Origin: Telopea speciosissima
Taxonomy: Eukaryota > Streptophyta > Magnoliopsida > Proteales > Proteaceae
Direction: 5' to 3'
Assembly (NCBI RefSeq): GCF_018873765.1
Contig: NC_057918.1
Span: 67,622,871-67,686,870, forward strand
Length of the DNA: 64,000 nucleotides
Below, piece by piece: positions 22,641 through 34,599 of the stretch (positions are counted from its first letter, which is position 1; each line of letters starts with the position of its first letter). Position numbers and translations under genes: made by a program. The notes under the pieces were generated by a model. That model was not told where the DNA came from and searched no databases. It saw nothing but the letters and a program-made list of their open reading frames with translations.

Positions 22641-24600
22641 TTCTGCGAGGTTTATGTTGATCGGTTGGGAAGCTCTGTAATTCACGGCACAGCGATGTTG
22701 TTGCAGTTTGTCCCAGGGATGGGAAGAGAGAGAAGATTGAGGTGAGGGTTGAGAGGTTGCTGAAAGATGTAAAAGAGATTGGAACATAGCCAAAGGGCAT
22801 GTGTCGAATCCTCTTTGTCATCGGACCTTTGCCATGTCAGGTGCGCTTGCTTGGCAGGTCAAGAAGAAAAATAATAAAAAGTCTTGTTTTTTTTGGGGAG
22901 ATCGCACGGGGTTCTAGCCCGGGGTCTCTCCTTTGGTGTGCCGTCTCCTCTATTCTTTTTGGCCTTTTCCTGTTACAACCTGTCTCGGACGATATGCGTG
23001 TAACTCGGTGATCAAACGGAAGCACGAGATCCTAAGATCCTAACCAGTGATCTCAAAGAAGAGCCTATCGATGATTATACTAGAGGTAAATATGGTAAAT
23101 CAATTCCATTGTTCAATTCAATTTACTTGATCTTGTTTATGGTATCCTAAGAACAATCACTCCTCTTCGATTTCATGTTTCAAATTTCTATTCCACCAGT
23201 AACACAGGATCCTTACCTCAACCAGGGGGTTCAACCTAAATAGAATTCAACTTTTAGTGTTTCCAAGCTTTAATAATTACCATGAGAAGGACACAACATG
23301 TGATTCTGAGTATAAATTTCATCGTTTAGCACTTTTCATATTTATTTCAGTTAAATTCTTAATTTTGCTCGTCTCGTAAACATTCGGCTTTTCTGATGGA
23401 TCGATTTGTAAAGGGAATTATTGTATATAATTGGGAGTCTGAAGTTGCCAGTCTAGAGATTTTATAGGTAGCGAATTGATCATTTTTGGCTATTTTCATG
23501 GAGCTCTATTTTTGGTGCGCAAGAACAAGGTTTTCTACAGTAGGTGACGTTACAGAACTGATCAAACAAGGCGTTGATTTTGTAAGAGCGGAGCGGGATT
23601 CTTACACTGCTGATGGCACGGTGGCTTCCTTCTACCTAGTTTTCTGGTCTATAAATCAGGCGGATATTATTATTGGTGAACTTCATTGGGAATCATTATT
23701 TTATCAAGATAAGCTTCTGTTATTCGTTTTTTAAGTAATTGTCCGTCATTTCCTTCCTCTGCTTAACTTTTGTTTTGGGAAGTTGAAATTTTATTATTTA
23801 TTCCTCTGTCGCTATATGTTAAATTGTTAATTGGTTTGAGTTTTGTGGCAAATGAAACTATGAGGAGTTGATTCTGGTTAATGGTAGATTCTTTTGTTAT
23901 TTTATTATTGCTTTTCACAATTCAATTCTATCCGAAATATAACACCTGATGCCTGATTGAAACTACGAAGAGTTGTCTCTGGTTATTTGTTGGTTCTTTT
24001 GTATACGAAATGTAACAGTTAAGGCCTGATTTGGTATGATATATTGGGTTGATTTTTATTTTGGAATTTGTTTAATTTGATATAGAGAATATATTCTAAA
24101 ATTTGAAATTTCAAATGGATTTTTATATCTTTTGAAATATTTTCGTATTGATTCAAGCAAAACAGTTGCAATTTCTTCACTATAGATCTATTTGTTTATG
24201 AAATCTCCACAAAATTGAAATTTCTTCATTGTTGTACCAAATTTGTATCAATCCTTATTTTTTCCCACTTTTTCCCTTGCCTTTATAATTTTGAATGTAG
24301 TAAGTTGAGGGACCCTGTCTATCAAGTTTTGTTATTCCCTCGATTCGCTTCGCGGGGGACGGATCTTTTTCCCTTCAATTGGTTTGATCTTCAATTTCCT
24401 CAATTCCATCTCAGGGTGAAAATGACCATCCTACACTCTGCCCAAACACACTGTCCAGGTAAGGTTCACCTCCTCTTTATTAGAGGAATTGAGGAAATTG
24501 TTGGGCAGGTAAATTGAGGTGATAATTTTTTGCGGGGGACTGCCAACTCAAGGCCATGTAAATTGTAAATTGAGATGGTTCATAGGTATTCTTCAGGGTG
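22640..24600 (+). other. Unique-looking sequence, no gene recognised
   Basis: AT-rich sequence without transposon hallmarks. Two short open segments stand out. One around 23010-23090 (LTSDLKEEPIDDYTR) ends at a GTAAAT that could be a donor. One at 23510-23732 reads GDVTELIKQGVDFVRAERD and TVASFYLVFW. Neither matches a family I know. They might be exons of the transcription unit starting near 21900, but I cannot connect them into one frame by eye. Confidence 0.25.
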
Positions 24601-24614
24601 AGAATAACGGATCC

Positions 24615-24747
24615 AGATCTTCTACGGCGTTTTGCCCATATCGGCCTGAGCACATAGATCTCCTTATCTCTGTCCAAATGTTTAAGCGGTCATTGGGGGC
24701 GTGGCTCATTGTGTGCGTGGTCCAGGCAGCTGCACCGTAGACGACCT
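24615..24747. repeat. Small foldback element with TCTACGG ends
   Basis: AGATCTTCTACGGCG (24615-24629) pairs imperfectly with CACCGTAGACGACCT (24733-24747). The same TCTACGG / CCGTAGA ends bound the 173-bp foldback at 46957-47129, so this may be a diverged relative. No target-site duplication was identified. Confidence 0.4.
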
Positions 24748-24978
24748 GAATGCGACAATAAAATCCAGTCATGAATTCATTTTGCTCGTTTGTTTGTTAA
24801 GTGAAAATTTGTCGCTGTGCATAATATTTGTTTAATCTTTTAACAAGAAAACTATTGGTTTAATTGAAAATATTAAGTGGTATTCGCCTGGCTATTTTCA
24901 CTCTGATATTAACATGACCACAATATTTTTTGCGTTGGTGTCTTGCTTGTTATGCACTACTTGAAGTTGAACTTTAGT

Positions 24979-25065
24979 GGATCCTTAAGCTCAAAAGTGG
25001 CAAGAGCGCTCAAGCCTAGTATTGGTTTGGTGAGAGAGGATAGTGGTTCGAATCCACTAGGATCC
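24979..25065 (+). repeat. tRNA-like sequence, possible SINE head or tRNA pseudogene
   Basis: GGATCCT (24979-24985) pairs perfectly with AGGATCC (25059-25065) as a 7-bp acceptor stem. A 5-bp T-stem AGTGG/CCACT encloses TTCGAAT and abuts the acceptor strand, and box B GGTTCGAATCC (25045-25055) is perfect. A D-like arm GCTC...GAGC is present with one extra base before it. The anticodon arm does not fold well and no CCA-ready discriminator context stands out, so I do not call a functional tRNA. Confidence 0.45.
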
Positions 25066-26205
25066 TGTACAATGTCTATTAATGACATATCTTGGCTTTG
25101 AAGAGGATTTCGTATATGATGCAGTTCATCTTATAGTTTTAAATATTTTTTGATAATTACATTTTCACCATTATATGTGTTTTCACAAAAAAAAAGAAAT
25201 GTGGATTTAGTCCATGGATTTTTCAATCCACAATGGTTATGTGTACAAGACCCAAACCTCTTTACCCGGGATGTGAAGATTATCAATTTAAAGGTAAAGA
25301 AGCTACAAGGTTATAAACGAGTTTTTGCTTATTATGATCCTTCACTCTGGTTTTCCAGAACAAGAATGGTAGGAAATTGAACAATGGACAAAACTGAATT
25401 AGAAATTGAAAGAAAAATATATGAGGGGTGGAGAGTAATGTTGTAGAGAAGTTTTATCTTGTTCCATTGATTTCCACTTGAGCACTAACAACAGACCAAC
25501 AGGTTCCAGGGCATTAAGTAATTATTTGAAAAGCATTAAGTAATTATTTGAAAAGTATGTTGGGTATTGTAAGAAAAAGAGCAATAGTTTAGGGGATGTT
25601 GAAGTAATTTTTTCTTATTTTTATAACAAAAATTCAGTTTTATCCTAACTAAATGGAATCAGCTACCTGGATCCTTGGAAAGGGAAGTAAGAGAAATAAA
25701 AACTAGAACTGAAGAAATGAGATTATGAAGGGTTAAAAAATGAAAATGAAAATTGCGACGCACAGTATAGGATAGTTCATTTTTATACTAATCTTGTTTT
25801 TATGTTCTTGTAATCAAACCTTTTTCATATTTTGCCATTTTAGAAATTTTGCAAAACAGGTCATGAAAACTCTGATCACCTTTTGATGTTGTTTAGAGTT
25901 TAGACTTGTACACAATCTGACAATTTTTCATGGCCTAGTCAAAAAAAAATTACAATAAAACAAAAACTATGATGAAAGCAAAGATTAATTTATGTCACTC
26001 GTTTAATTTTCAAACATTTTCTTTTCACTTTTTCTTGCCTTGGGATAACCCGGTGGTTCAGAGAACCCTTCCCCATCTATAATGACTACTCTATAAGAGA
26101 TGATTGAGAACATACATGATAGAGATCAATCGTTGAGATTTTCTTCATTTTTTGAAAAGGACAAAAAACCTCAGAATTTTGGCTTGTTTTGTTTTGTTTA
26201 TTTAT
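25066..26205. other. Non-coding, nothing recognised
   Basis: AT-rich sequence with short frames only (for example 25180-25378). There are no terminal repeats, family motifs or splice pattern I can support. Confidence 0.3.
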
Positions 26206-26208
26206 TTA

Positions 26209-27243
26209 GGCTCCGTTTGGTTGTAGAAGTGAAAGGGAATTTTTTAAACTTAAAAATGAAACTTTTGTAGAAGTGAAAGGGAATTTTTTAAACTTAAAAA
26301 TGAAACTTTTGTAATCATTACCCCATGTGAATGTATAAACTACTTAAATTTTTTACTATATCTAGGAAAGATACATTTTACATGTAATATTTATTTTACA
26401 TTTTAAATCATAGGGAAATGGATGCAAAGTGATACATCCAAGATTCACCGAACCAATCAGCGGCTGCCACTTGTCACAAAGCAACCCAAACCAAGGAGAA
26501 CCAACTGGGGGTCCCATCCAGGCGCGGCCAGCGCTCAGGCGCGGCCTCTCAACCAGGCGCGGCCTGCACCCAGGCTCACCATCGTGGACCAGACGTGATG
26601 TACACGGACACCGAGGCCGCTCGTCTATGACCCAATCATGTCACTACAGACTTATGCTACCACCAGGACTCTAGGCCACCGCTTAGAAGTCACGTCATCC
26701 AGACGGATTGAAGCACCAATAACATTATCACCATACGCGTGTATCTATCCGCTAAGGATCTTGATACCACCAGGACACTCCATCCCGCGGGGAGATGGCC
26801 AATCAGGATAGAGCCCTGTTACCCAGGGCCTCTATCCATTCAACGGCATACTCGCCATCAAACTGGGACTCGCCACACCGCCATACACTACTATAAAAGG
26901 CAAGGTATACCACCCTTAAGGGGGACATCTGAACTCATATTGAATAGTCACTATTCATCTGTTTGCTCAGGAGATCTAACTTTGGCATCGGAGAGCCCTA
27001 GGCCGAAATCATACCTATTGACCCCTTGGTCCACTTGCAGGTGACGGCACTCGCAGGACCGCTCGACGATTTCTTGACGCAACACAAAGTAAAGTGAAAT
27101 TTAATAACCAAATATGGAATGATTTGGAGTTAGATATATTGTCACATGGTGTCACATGGGGTAATGATTAAAAAAATTCCTTTTTTAAGTATGAAAATTT
27201 CACTTCCCTTTTCTTTTAATTCCCCTTGCAACCAAACGGAGCC
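26209..27243. mobile_element. Tourist/PIF-Harbinger-type MITE, split by a solo LTR
   Basis: Inverted termini GGCTCCGTTTGGTTG (26209) and CAACCAAACGGAGCC (ending 27243) are flanked by TTA at 26206-26208 and 27244-27246, the 3-bp duplication of PIF/Harbinger elements. Without the LTR inside, the element would be about 375 bp. The left arm holds a tandem repeat of about 47 bp (GTAGAAGTGAAAGGGAATTT...). Confidence 0.8.
26430..27084 (+). mobile_element. Solo LTR, 655 bp, nested in the Harbinger MITE
   Basis: The segment begins TGATACATCC and ends GACGCAACA. It is flanked by CAAAG at 26425-26429 and 27085-27089, a perfect 5-bp duplication. A TATA box, TATAAAAG, lies at 26892-26899. Near the end, GATCTAACTTTGGCATCGGA is shared with the LTR at 2686-3432, linking it to the same Ty3 family. 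GCGCGGCC-rich short repeats lie at 26520-26570. Confidence 0.9.
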
Positions 27244-27246
27244 TTA

Positions 27247-28077
27247 GGTATATGGTTGGATAAATTAACGATATACATCAATCACAAAGCTGAACCCAAG
27301 AAGATAGGCGGAACAACCTTTTTCCATTAATTTACTACAAATTCTTTTCTCATTTTCCTTGTAAAGAAAAAGCATTTTCTCTACAAAATAATATGTGAAC
27401 TTGATTTGTCTCTAGATTTATATCCAATGCGTGAATATGTGCTATTTTTTACTTTCATTATTGAGGTGAAATATCAAACTGTGGAAGTAAATGATGCATG
27501 AAACAAACAAGCATTACATGTATCTAAAAAAAAGCAGGGATTTGGCTCCTCTCATGTGTGCCCAACGCCTAGAGTTTGTCCGGTGAGACATCCAACGAAC
27601 CTGGGTTACTGGACACGTTAGGATGCACGTTGGGCCCTATGCACATCTATCCCCGTGCACCTAGCAGCCCAGCATCATTGGATGCCTCACCAAACACCAT
27701 CTGGAAGGACTGTTGGCTGCTACCTCACGGCTGTTCTCTACACCTCTCTAGGTAGGCTTGAGCTCCTCCTTTTTTCCTATTTTACAAACTAGGATTTGAA
27801 TTTTCGAGTCGGGTTTCACTTGAAACTCCGTGTCGGCATCAGGAATCAATAGACTTTGCATTGGTTGCTGATTCAAAGTTGATACCTTCGTGTTGTCTTC
27901 AAATCCTGGGATGGATCCGTAGGACCTTAACTCGGGCCCGATTGTTGAAGGTGATTCTTTTCTTTTGGTAGAAATGTTGAAGGTGATTCCACCAGTGTTG
28001 AATTGTTGTTTGTTAAAGTGGGTTTGGGCCATATAAAAAAGCTTTAATTAAAGGGTAAGAGATCTCTACTTGATCAC
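27247..28077 (-). other. Upstream flank of the RLK B unit with a conserved unidentified frame
   Basis: A minus-strand frame (28032-27748) reads MAQTHFNKQQFNTGGITFNI... and is not recognised. Its first half is conserved in the paralogous flank at 61263-61104, where the same start and about 50 residues persist before similarity ends. The non-coding bases around it are conserved equally well, so conservation of the frame alone is not evidence of function. 27540-27740 is GC-richer sequence with no identifiable features. Confidence 0.35.
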
Positions 28078-30641
28078 TATTGAACAGTGATGGCCACTAA
28101 GAGGGGGGTGAATCAGTGGACTCTAAAAATCTTTTCCCTCAACAGTTTCACTCCTAGTTCACCTGTTGAGATCTTTAACACTTACCACAACAACCCACAC
28201 AGTCTTCTCAAAAGACACACAGGCACACAATCATACTCTAAAAGCAATCTTGACTCAGTCTCATACAACCACAGTCACTGATATTGTTGCCAAGAGCTGC
28301 TAAACAAAGTGCTGCCAAGAGCTGCTATGTCAACTGTTGGAGATCCCTCACTCAAGCACATTGACTCAATCACAACTGGAGGATCTGAATACAAGCCACA
28401 AAGTCGTATACACACCCCAGCCAGACTCAAAGGCTCTACCAGGTGTGTACACCCATCCTACAAAATTGCACTTCTAACCAAAGCAAGCAAGCATCCACAA
28501 CACAGAGAAATACGTGCTTCGGCAAGTTGCCTATATGCACGGAGTAATGGTCACTTGGACCTCAGCATCTACTCATCAATAATTTTTCCAACATAAAACT
28601 GAGAGGCCGCACCCACGGCAGATGATGTTTTAGTCACACCTATGACTCAGGACATCCGACCTGCTTCTATCCCTAAGTATAGAGACAAGGGTGTTACCCC
28701 CAATGATTTTTTCAGCACCCACTGGTAACCAACACTGTGTCCAGATGCAACTGCACAACTCAATAAAAACAATTGGGCTTATACAAATGTCCTACAATGA
28801 AATCCACATAGCATAGGTCTATGGCAGTATAACCTAGCTAGCATATGCAATGAAAATACAGTATATCAAACACAACAGGCAATAAAGTGTAGAAAATCTC
28901 ACAACCATGCACTGTCTCTGATCACTGATGTCCGGTGATGGAGTCTGGCAACTTTGGTGGCTCACAGGAATCTTCAATTTCTCCCAATTTGATAGAGAAC
29001 TGGAATCTTCAAGTGTGCTCTGTCACTGGAGTCCTGGAGTGGTTACTGGCAGTGTGGGAAACCACTGTTTTCTTCCTTTTCTTTCTTTTCCTTTCACTTC
29101 CTTTCCTTTCTTTTCTCTTATTTTCCTTTCCTTTTTCTCTTTCTTTTCTTTTCTTTTCCCCTTTCCTTTCTTCTTTGTTTCCTCCACCAAATCTGAGATG
29201 GGGCTTGGGATGAGGCTTCAAACTTCTTTTTCTTCTCTTCTTCTTTCTTTCTTTCTTCCTTCCTTCATTCTTCTTCTTTTCTCCTTCTTGTTTCTTCTTC
29301 CTTTTCTCTTTTCCCTCTTCCTTCTTGGCTACAACCACCAAAAGAAGTTCTAGTTCTATGATTTCAGGATATCAATGGCATCAAGGAAGGGTTGGAGACA
29401 TGAGATAGAGAGGGAGACTCAAATCATAGATGCATACAACACCTCTTAGGGCTTAGGGCTGCAACCCCTTTTTTTTTCTTCTTCCTTCCTTCTCTTTTCC
29501 TCTCCTTTTCCTTCTCCTTTGTTCTTCTATATTTCTCTCCACCGTTCTGTAGCTTCTTTTTCACTTAGAGAAGAAGAAGAACCATTTCTCTCTTCTTTGT
29601 ACAAAAGATCAAGTAAAAGATTAAATAGCCCTTTTTAGATGGACTAATGGAATTTACATAAAAAGAATCTTCAATCAAGCATTGATTAAAGTATTTCTCT
29701 TAAGGTAGAGAGAGATTGGCATAGTTTCCAAAGTGTTTTTTGAAGAACCAATCAAAAGCTTTTAAATGGAATCAAAGATTTTTTGAAAAGCTTTTTAACT
29801 CATCGATTCACAACCTTCACATGGGAGAGTAATGATTTCCTTTTTTTTTAAATCTCTTCAACTTTGATAATTTCAAAAAGAGCTCCTCTAACCTCACTTA
29901 TTTATGTCATCATAGACATTAATTAAATTTATTTGCATTTAAACCCCTGAGACCAAAAAGTGATCTTAAGCTGCTGGCCGAGAGCAAAATTTGAAATCCA
30001 ACTTTTCAGATTTGCTTCTAATTTGCGCATCCAAACGGAAAAAATCATAACTCCCTCATTTGAAGTCGGATTGACGAACCGTTTAAACCGATGGAAAGAG
30101 GACTCGACGAACTAAAATATTCATGTGGAATACTCCACCCAGTTCTATCAATATACCCTCAAAAAATACCGACAAACAAGCTGCTAGTGCGGAAACCTAT
30201 AAAATCAACATTCTTAATGCACCTAGCCTTCACCCAAGGCTGTATAAGGCATCCAAACACTGCAATGAACAATCTCATGCTGCCACATAATCCCCGGATG
30301 CTCCAATATCATTGCCAACACGCCACGACACTGTCAAATGACCAAAATGCCCCTGGATGACTCCCAAACACTATAGGACCTCTGTATACACTGTCATACC
30401 CCTGTAATGATATCACTGCCGTAGTGAACACTGTAAGAACTACTAGGGATGGTGAGGACACAATCCAGTCACTGCCTGCACTGCCATAAGCATGTCTACT
30501 CAACTAGAATGCTGCTTGACTGGCCTGAGCGTTGTAACTGCACCAAGATGTATTGTGTTGACCACAACAACACACATGCACTGTGTTGACAACAATGACA
30601 ACCAACACACAGTCACTGCCATCTGCACTGTGTGTTCAACA
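28078..30641 (-). repeat. 3' LTR of the gag-only element
   Basis: This 2564-bp LTR has the terminal TG mutated to TA (TATTGAACAG at 28078). A pyrimidine tract of about 280 bp (29065-29340, mostly TTTCCTTTCTTTT words) lies in its middle. The long Lys/Glu- or Ser/Phe-rich frames through that tract on both strands are composition artefacts. The edge at 30641 reads TGTTCAACA. Confidence 0.85.
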
Positions 30642-31260
30642 ATCTCCCCCTTTGGAATTGTTGTCAACACATCATGAGCAAAATATCATCAAAAGCCATC
30701 CATGCTCATGAGTCTCTCTCTCTCCCCCTTGACAATAATTGCAAAGGGCTGAAGTGGACTGCCTTCCACCTTCAATAGAGACTCTCTCCTTTGGACTTCC
30801 CCTAAGTCCAATATCTACTCCATTTTACTGAGCATAACTGCCTGAGAATGCTCCCCCTGCCTGGTATATCTCTATCCACAATTGGTGTCTCTCTCTCCTG
30901 TATATCTGAGAACACCATCTTTGGCATCAGTACCAAAGAATTCCATTTGACTCCACATGAGTCCAAACTAAAAGCAACAACAATAATGTAATCTCATAAT
31001 TCCATCTGCTGCCTCTATCAATCACGTCACCTGAGCAATCTCTCCCAATGTGGGATACAAGCACCTATAAGAGTGCCCACTGCATCTTCCTATCCTACAG
31101 GTGTGAATTCTCAAACTACATAGGAGTGCCCATACGCATCTTCCCTATCCTATGAGTTGAAAATTCAATTGCTCACCTCAAACTCATATCCACCCAACAC
31201 TACTCAACAGAAAAAGTGTTGTCACAAGTGGATACATACCAACAAATCCATTTGCAGCTC

Positions 31261-34111
31261 TGTAGACACCACATTTTGACACCTTGGAAGTGTGTCTTGG
31301 CAATGATGGTCAAGGACGTAACTCGTGTGGTGACTAAATGGTCAGAATTACCAAATTACCCTTACCCCATTTTTTGTAACCAAATTGAGCTTAAACCCCT
31401 AACATAGCAGTATTTAACCATTTTAAGGCCACATTTGAAGTTTCGGCCAAATTGGATAATTTTTATGAAAATGACCGTTTTGCCCCTGGCATGGTTCTTG
31501 GTACCCGAGCCACCCGATGTGACCTGAAATCATTTGGATAACTTTATTTGGTCATATTGTGCTTACCTGTAAAATTTCATGTAATTTTGGTATCATTTGG
31601 ACCTTGATCGGCGTGAAACATCATTTATGTGCTTTCCTCGGTATCCGTGCCACTTTTTGAAAAAATTTGGCTATCTCAGTTGCACGGATGGAAAGTACGC
31701 GTTGAGACCTTCGCGGCGATATGTGGCGCGTCAAAATCGGCCATTTGGTTTTAAAGATATTAACATTTGAACGTGGACGTTCAAAATGGAATCTTTGAGA
31801 AAGAGAGAAAAATAAAATAAAAAAAAGTTGACCGACCCTAGTCAGACCGGATTGACCCGACCGGATCAACCCGGCCTGACCCGACCTAGCTGGACTGTCG
31901 GCAGGGGACAAGCCCCCACCCTTTAGGCTGAGCCACACATGGCTTGATGGCCCCATGCCCACCTGCCCAGCAGGCCTAGGCACACGCAAGCCCAGGCTGC
32001 ACAAGCCTGGCCACACGCAAGCCAGCCCATCACTCCTTATCCTAGCCATTAAGGCACCAGGGGTCTTTGAGACCTTTCCTCGAACATTTTTTTTCCTATA
32101 AATAGGAGGTGTTTTAGAGAGGTTAGGGACGGAGGAAAATTAGTGAAAAATTACCTTCACGTAGTCCTTGATCCCCTCTTTCCATCCATGGTTTTCTTAT
32201 CCATAGGTTATGCTCCATTACTGATATAAAATTCCGTAAATACCCCTTCTTCACCACTCTTGCCATTCGGAGCAACCACACTTGGAGCGACTTTTGGAGG
32301 TTTCCGGCGATACTTACGGTCAAAAAAAGGTTACTGAAGCTGAGCCCAGGTACTTCCACGCTTCAAGGGTATTTTTCCATATTTTTTACTTATTTCTAAG
32401 TATTTGTTTTGATTTTCTTTACAACAAAGGTTGTTTTTCAGTTATAAAAATGTTAAAAATAAGTCAAGAGTGATAAAAATATGAAATTTTCAGGGATGAT
32501 GCTTGTCACTATGTTTGACATTCATTAATTTTCTCAACTCCAAATCATTTTTTTTTGTGATATTTTTGCCCCTGTAAAGGATTTCGGATTATGTAAAATC
32601 TGAACATGTGGGTGGGTATTTGGACAAAAGTATTATGACCATGTTAAATATCATGTTTTGATTAGTGGGAATGGGCTCTGGTTTGATCCAATTCAGATCT
32701 GTGATGGGGATTTTGTATTTTTCTTTGTTTTCCCTTCTTTTTTAGCATTTCAAAAAATATTAAAAATAATATAAATGCATAAAAATTCACAAAAAAATTA
32801 TGGAATGCATATTTCATCATGCTTGATTTTATGGAATCATTATCCACTAACATGCATGTTTGATAGTTTTTATACATTTCCCACCTCATTTAGGGGTATA
32901 AATGTCATTTTTTTAATTATAATGAAAAATTCTGGAAAAATAGGAAAAAATGTTTTTATGCAGGACATGCTGTTTTAGAATGGTTTAGGATGTTTTCATA
33001 TGCATACATGACCATCATGCTTGATAGATATGCATACAAAGTCATTTGCGCCCTCTAGGAGCATTTTGATAATTTACCAAACGTGGGCCTAGGCTATCAT
33101 TCTGGAAATATCATTTGGTGTGTTCAGTCATTTTAGGATGTTTAACATCACTTTCGATGCCTACAATGATTCTAAGTGTCTTTTGACACTTTTGCCGTTT
33201 TGCCCTTAGGGGCATTTTGGTCATTTTGTGACCAAACCTTGCTTAAGACCCCGGAAAGGCTCCTGTTACTTTTGCCGCATGTTTTAACATTTAATAAACA
33301 TGTTTTAATCATAAGTCAGCATTTTCATGAATTATCATGTATTTTCTATATGTTTGCCATAACAGGGGCATTTTGGTAATTTTTACCACCCCACATTTCC
33401 TTGCCATTTCATGTGCTCTTGATGATCCAAATGCATGATGTTGATGTTATTTAATCATGTTTTGCTTATTTACAGTATTTAAATATGATTTCATGCATTT
33501 GTATATATTTTGGCCCTTTAGTGGCATTTTCGTAATTTTGGCTATTTTGGCCTATAAGCTGTTTTGCTTATCAATATAATTGTCCTTCTCCATGATATAA
33601 TTAGACTTGGTTTTCTTTTTTACAGTCAACCATGTTTTAGACCATAGAGTTAGGCTTTCTAATTTAGGTAAAATCCATTAATTAGCTTAACTAGGATGCA
33701 TAATGTACATAACCATCTAGCCTAGTGATAGTAATCAGGATTAAAACATTAATCTTAATTAGCCTAACTAGGTTCATAAATTTCAATTAAGATAATAAAA
33801 AATCTTCAAAAAAAATTAGTTTAATTAGGTACATAATATGTATAAAACAACAGTACACAACAGAGTTTGGTCTAGGAAGGCTTGTGGCGCAGTATTCGGG
33901 TGCCTAACACCTTCCCGCCGTAACTTGACACTTACCCGAGATCGGGGCAGACCATCCATTGAGTCATTGGAGTTAAATTAGCGCCCCTTCTGCGAAGGAG
34001 GGGCACCATTCATGGGTCCTAGACCCTAAATCTAGGTGGCGACTTCTATTTTCCCATTTTCTTTCTTTCCCCTGGATGCACGCCAGCGACCCTCCGTCCG
34101 CTACACCTACA
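31261..34111 (+). mobile_element. Nested solo LTR of a Ty3-type element, 2851 bp
   Basis: The segment begins TGTAGACACC and ends CTACACCTACA. It is flanked by AGCTC at 31256-31260 and 34112-34116, a perfect 5-bp duplication. The promoter TATAAATAG lies at 32097-32105, followed by about 2 kb of AT-rich leader. The TGTAGACACC start and the long LTR resemble Tekay/Del chromoviruses (inference). No internal sequence remains. It is absent from the second copy of the surrounding unit only because that copy starts at 40902, downstream of it. Confidence 0.85.
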
Positions 34112-34599
34112 AGCTCACAACTCCAACACCATCACCAGCTGTCCAACATAAACCTCTGCATCTAGTTAAACCAACATATCACTCCCCCTGTCACAAGTGC
34201 TGAAACATCCAACTTTGCCCAAGTCAGACGACCACCATGCTCAACTAAAGAACTGCACTCTGACCTGCCTATGAAAGTGATACTAACTGAAACTCTAACC
34301 CATACTGATGCACATAAAACTGACTGCTGGCTGCCACACTCATCAACTGCAAACCTCTGACATCACCACTAACTGCTCTGTCCTAAAACTGCTCATCTGA
34401 TGACTGCCATATCCACCAAATGCAACAACACTGTCGAGAAGTGAGAACTGCACTATGTGTCAACTGATGTCTCCAATCCAAGCACTACTACAAGAACTCT
34501 ACTGCTATAATCTGAGTCCTATTGGGGGCACTAATGAACATCTAGTGAGCTCCCCCCTCTCTTGTGCACCTAAGTGCACCTAGTGCCTGGGAGGTGTGC

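Noticed and set aside
24979..25065. Functional tRNA gene
   Set aside because: The anticodon stem does not pair and there is an extra base before the D arm; listed only as tRNA-like.
28928..29353. Long open frames on both strands in the LTRs (also at 37638-38152 and 43959-44473)
   Set aside because: They run through low-complexity pyrimidine/purine tracts and give Lys/Glu- or Ser/Phe/Leu-repeats; presence on both strands and in each LTR copy shows composition, not coding.
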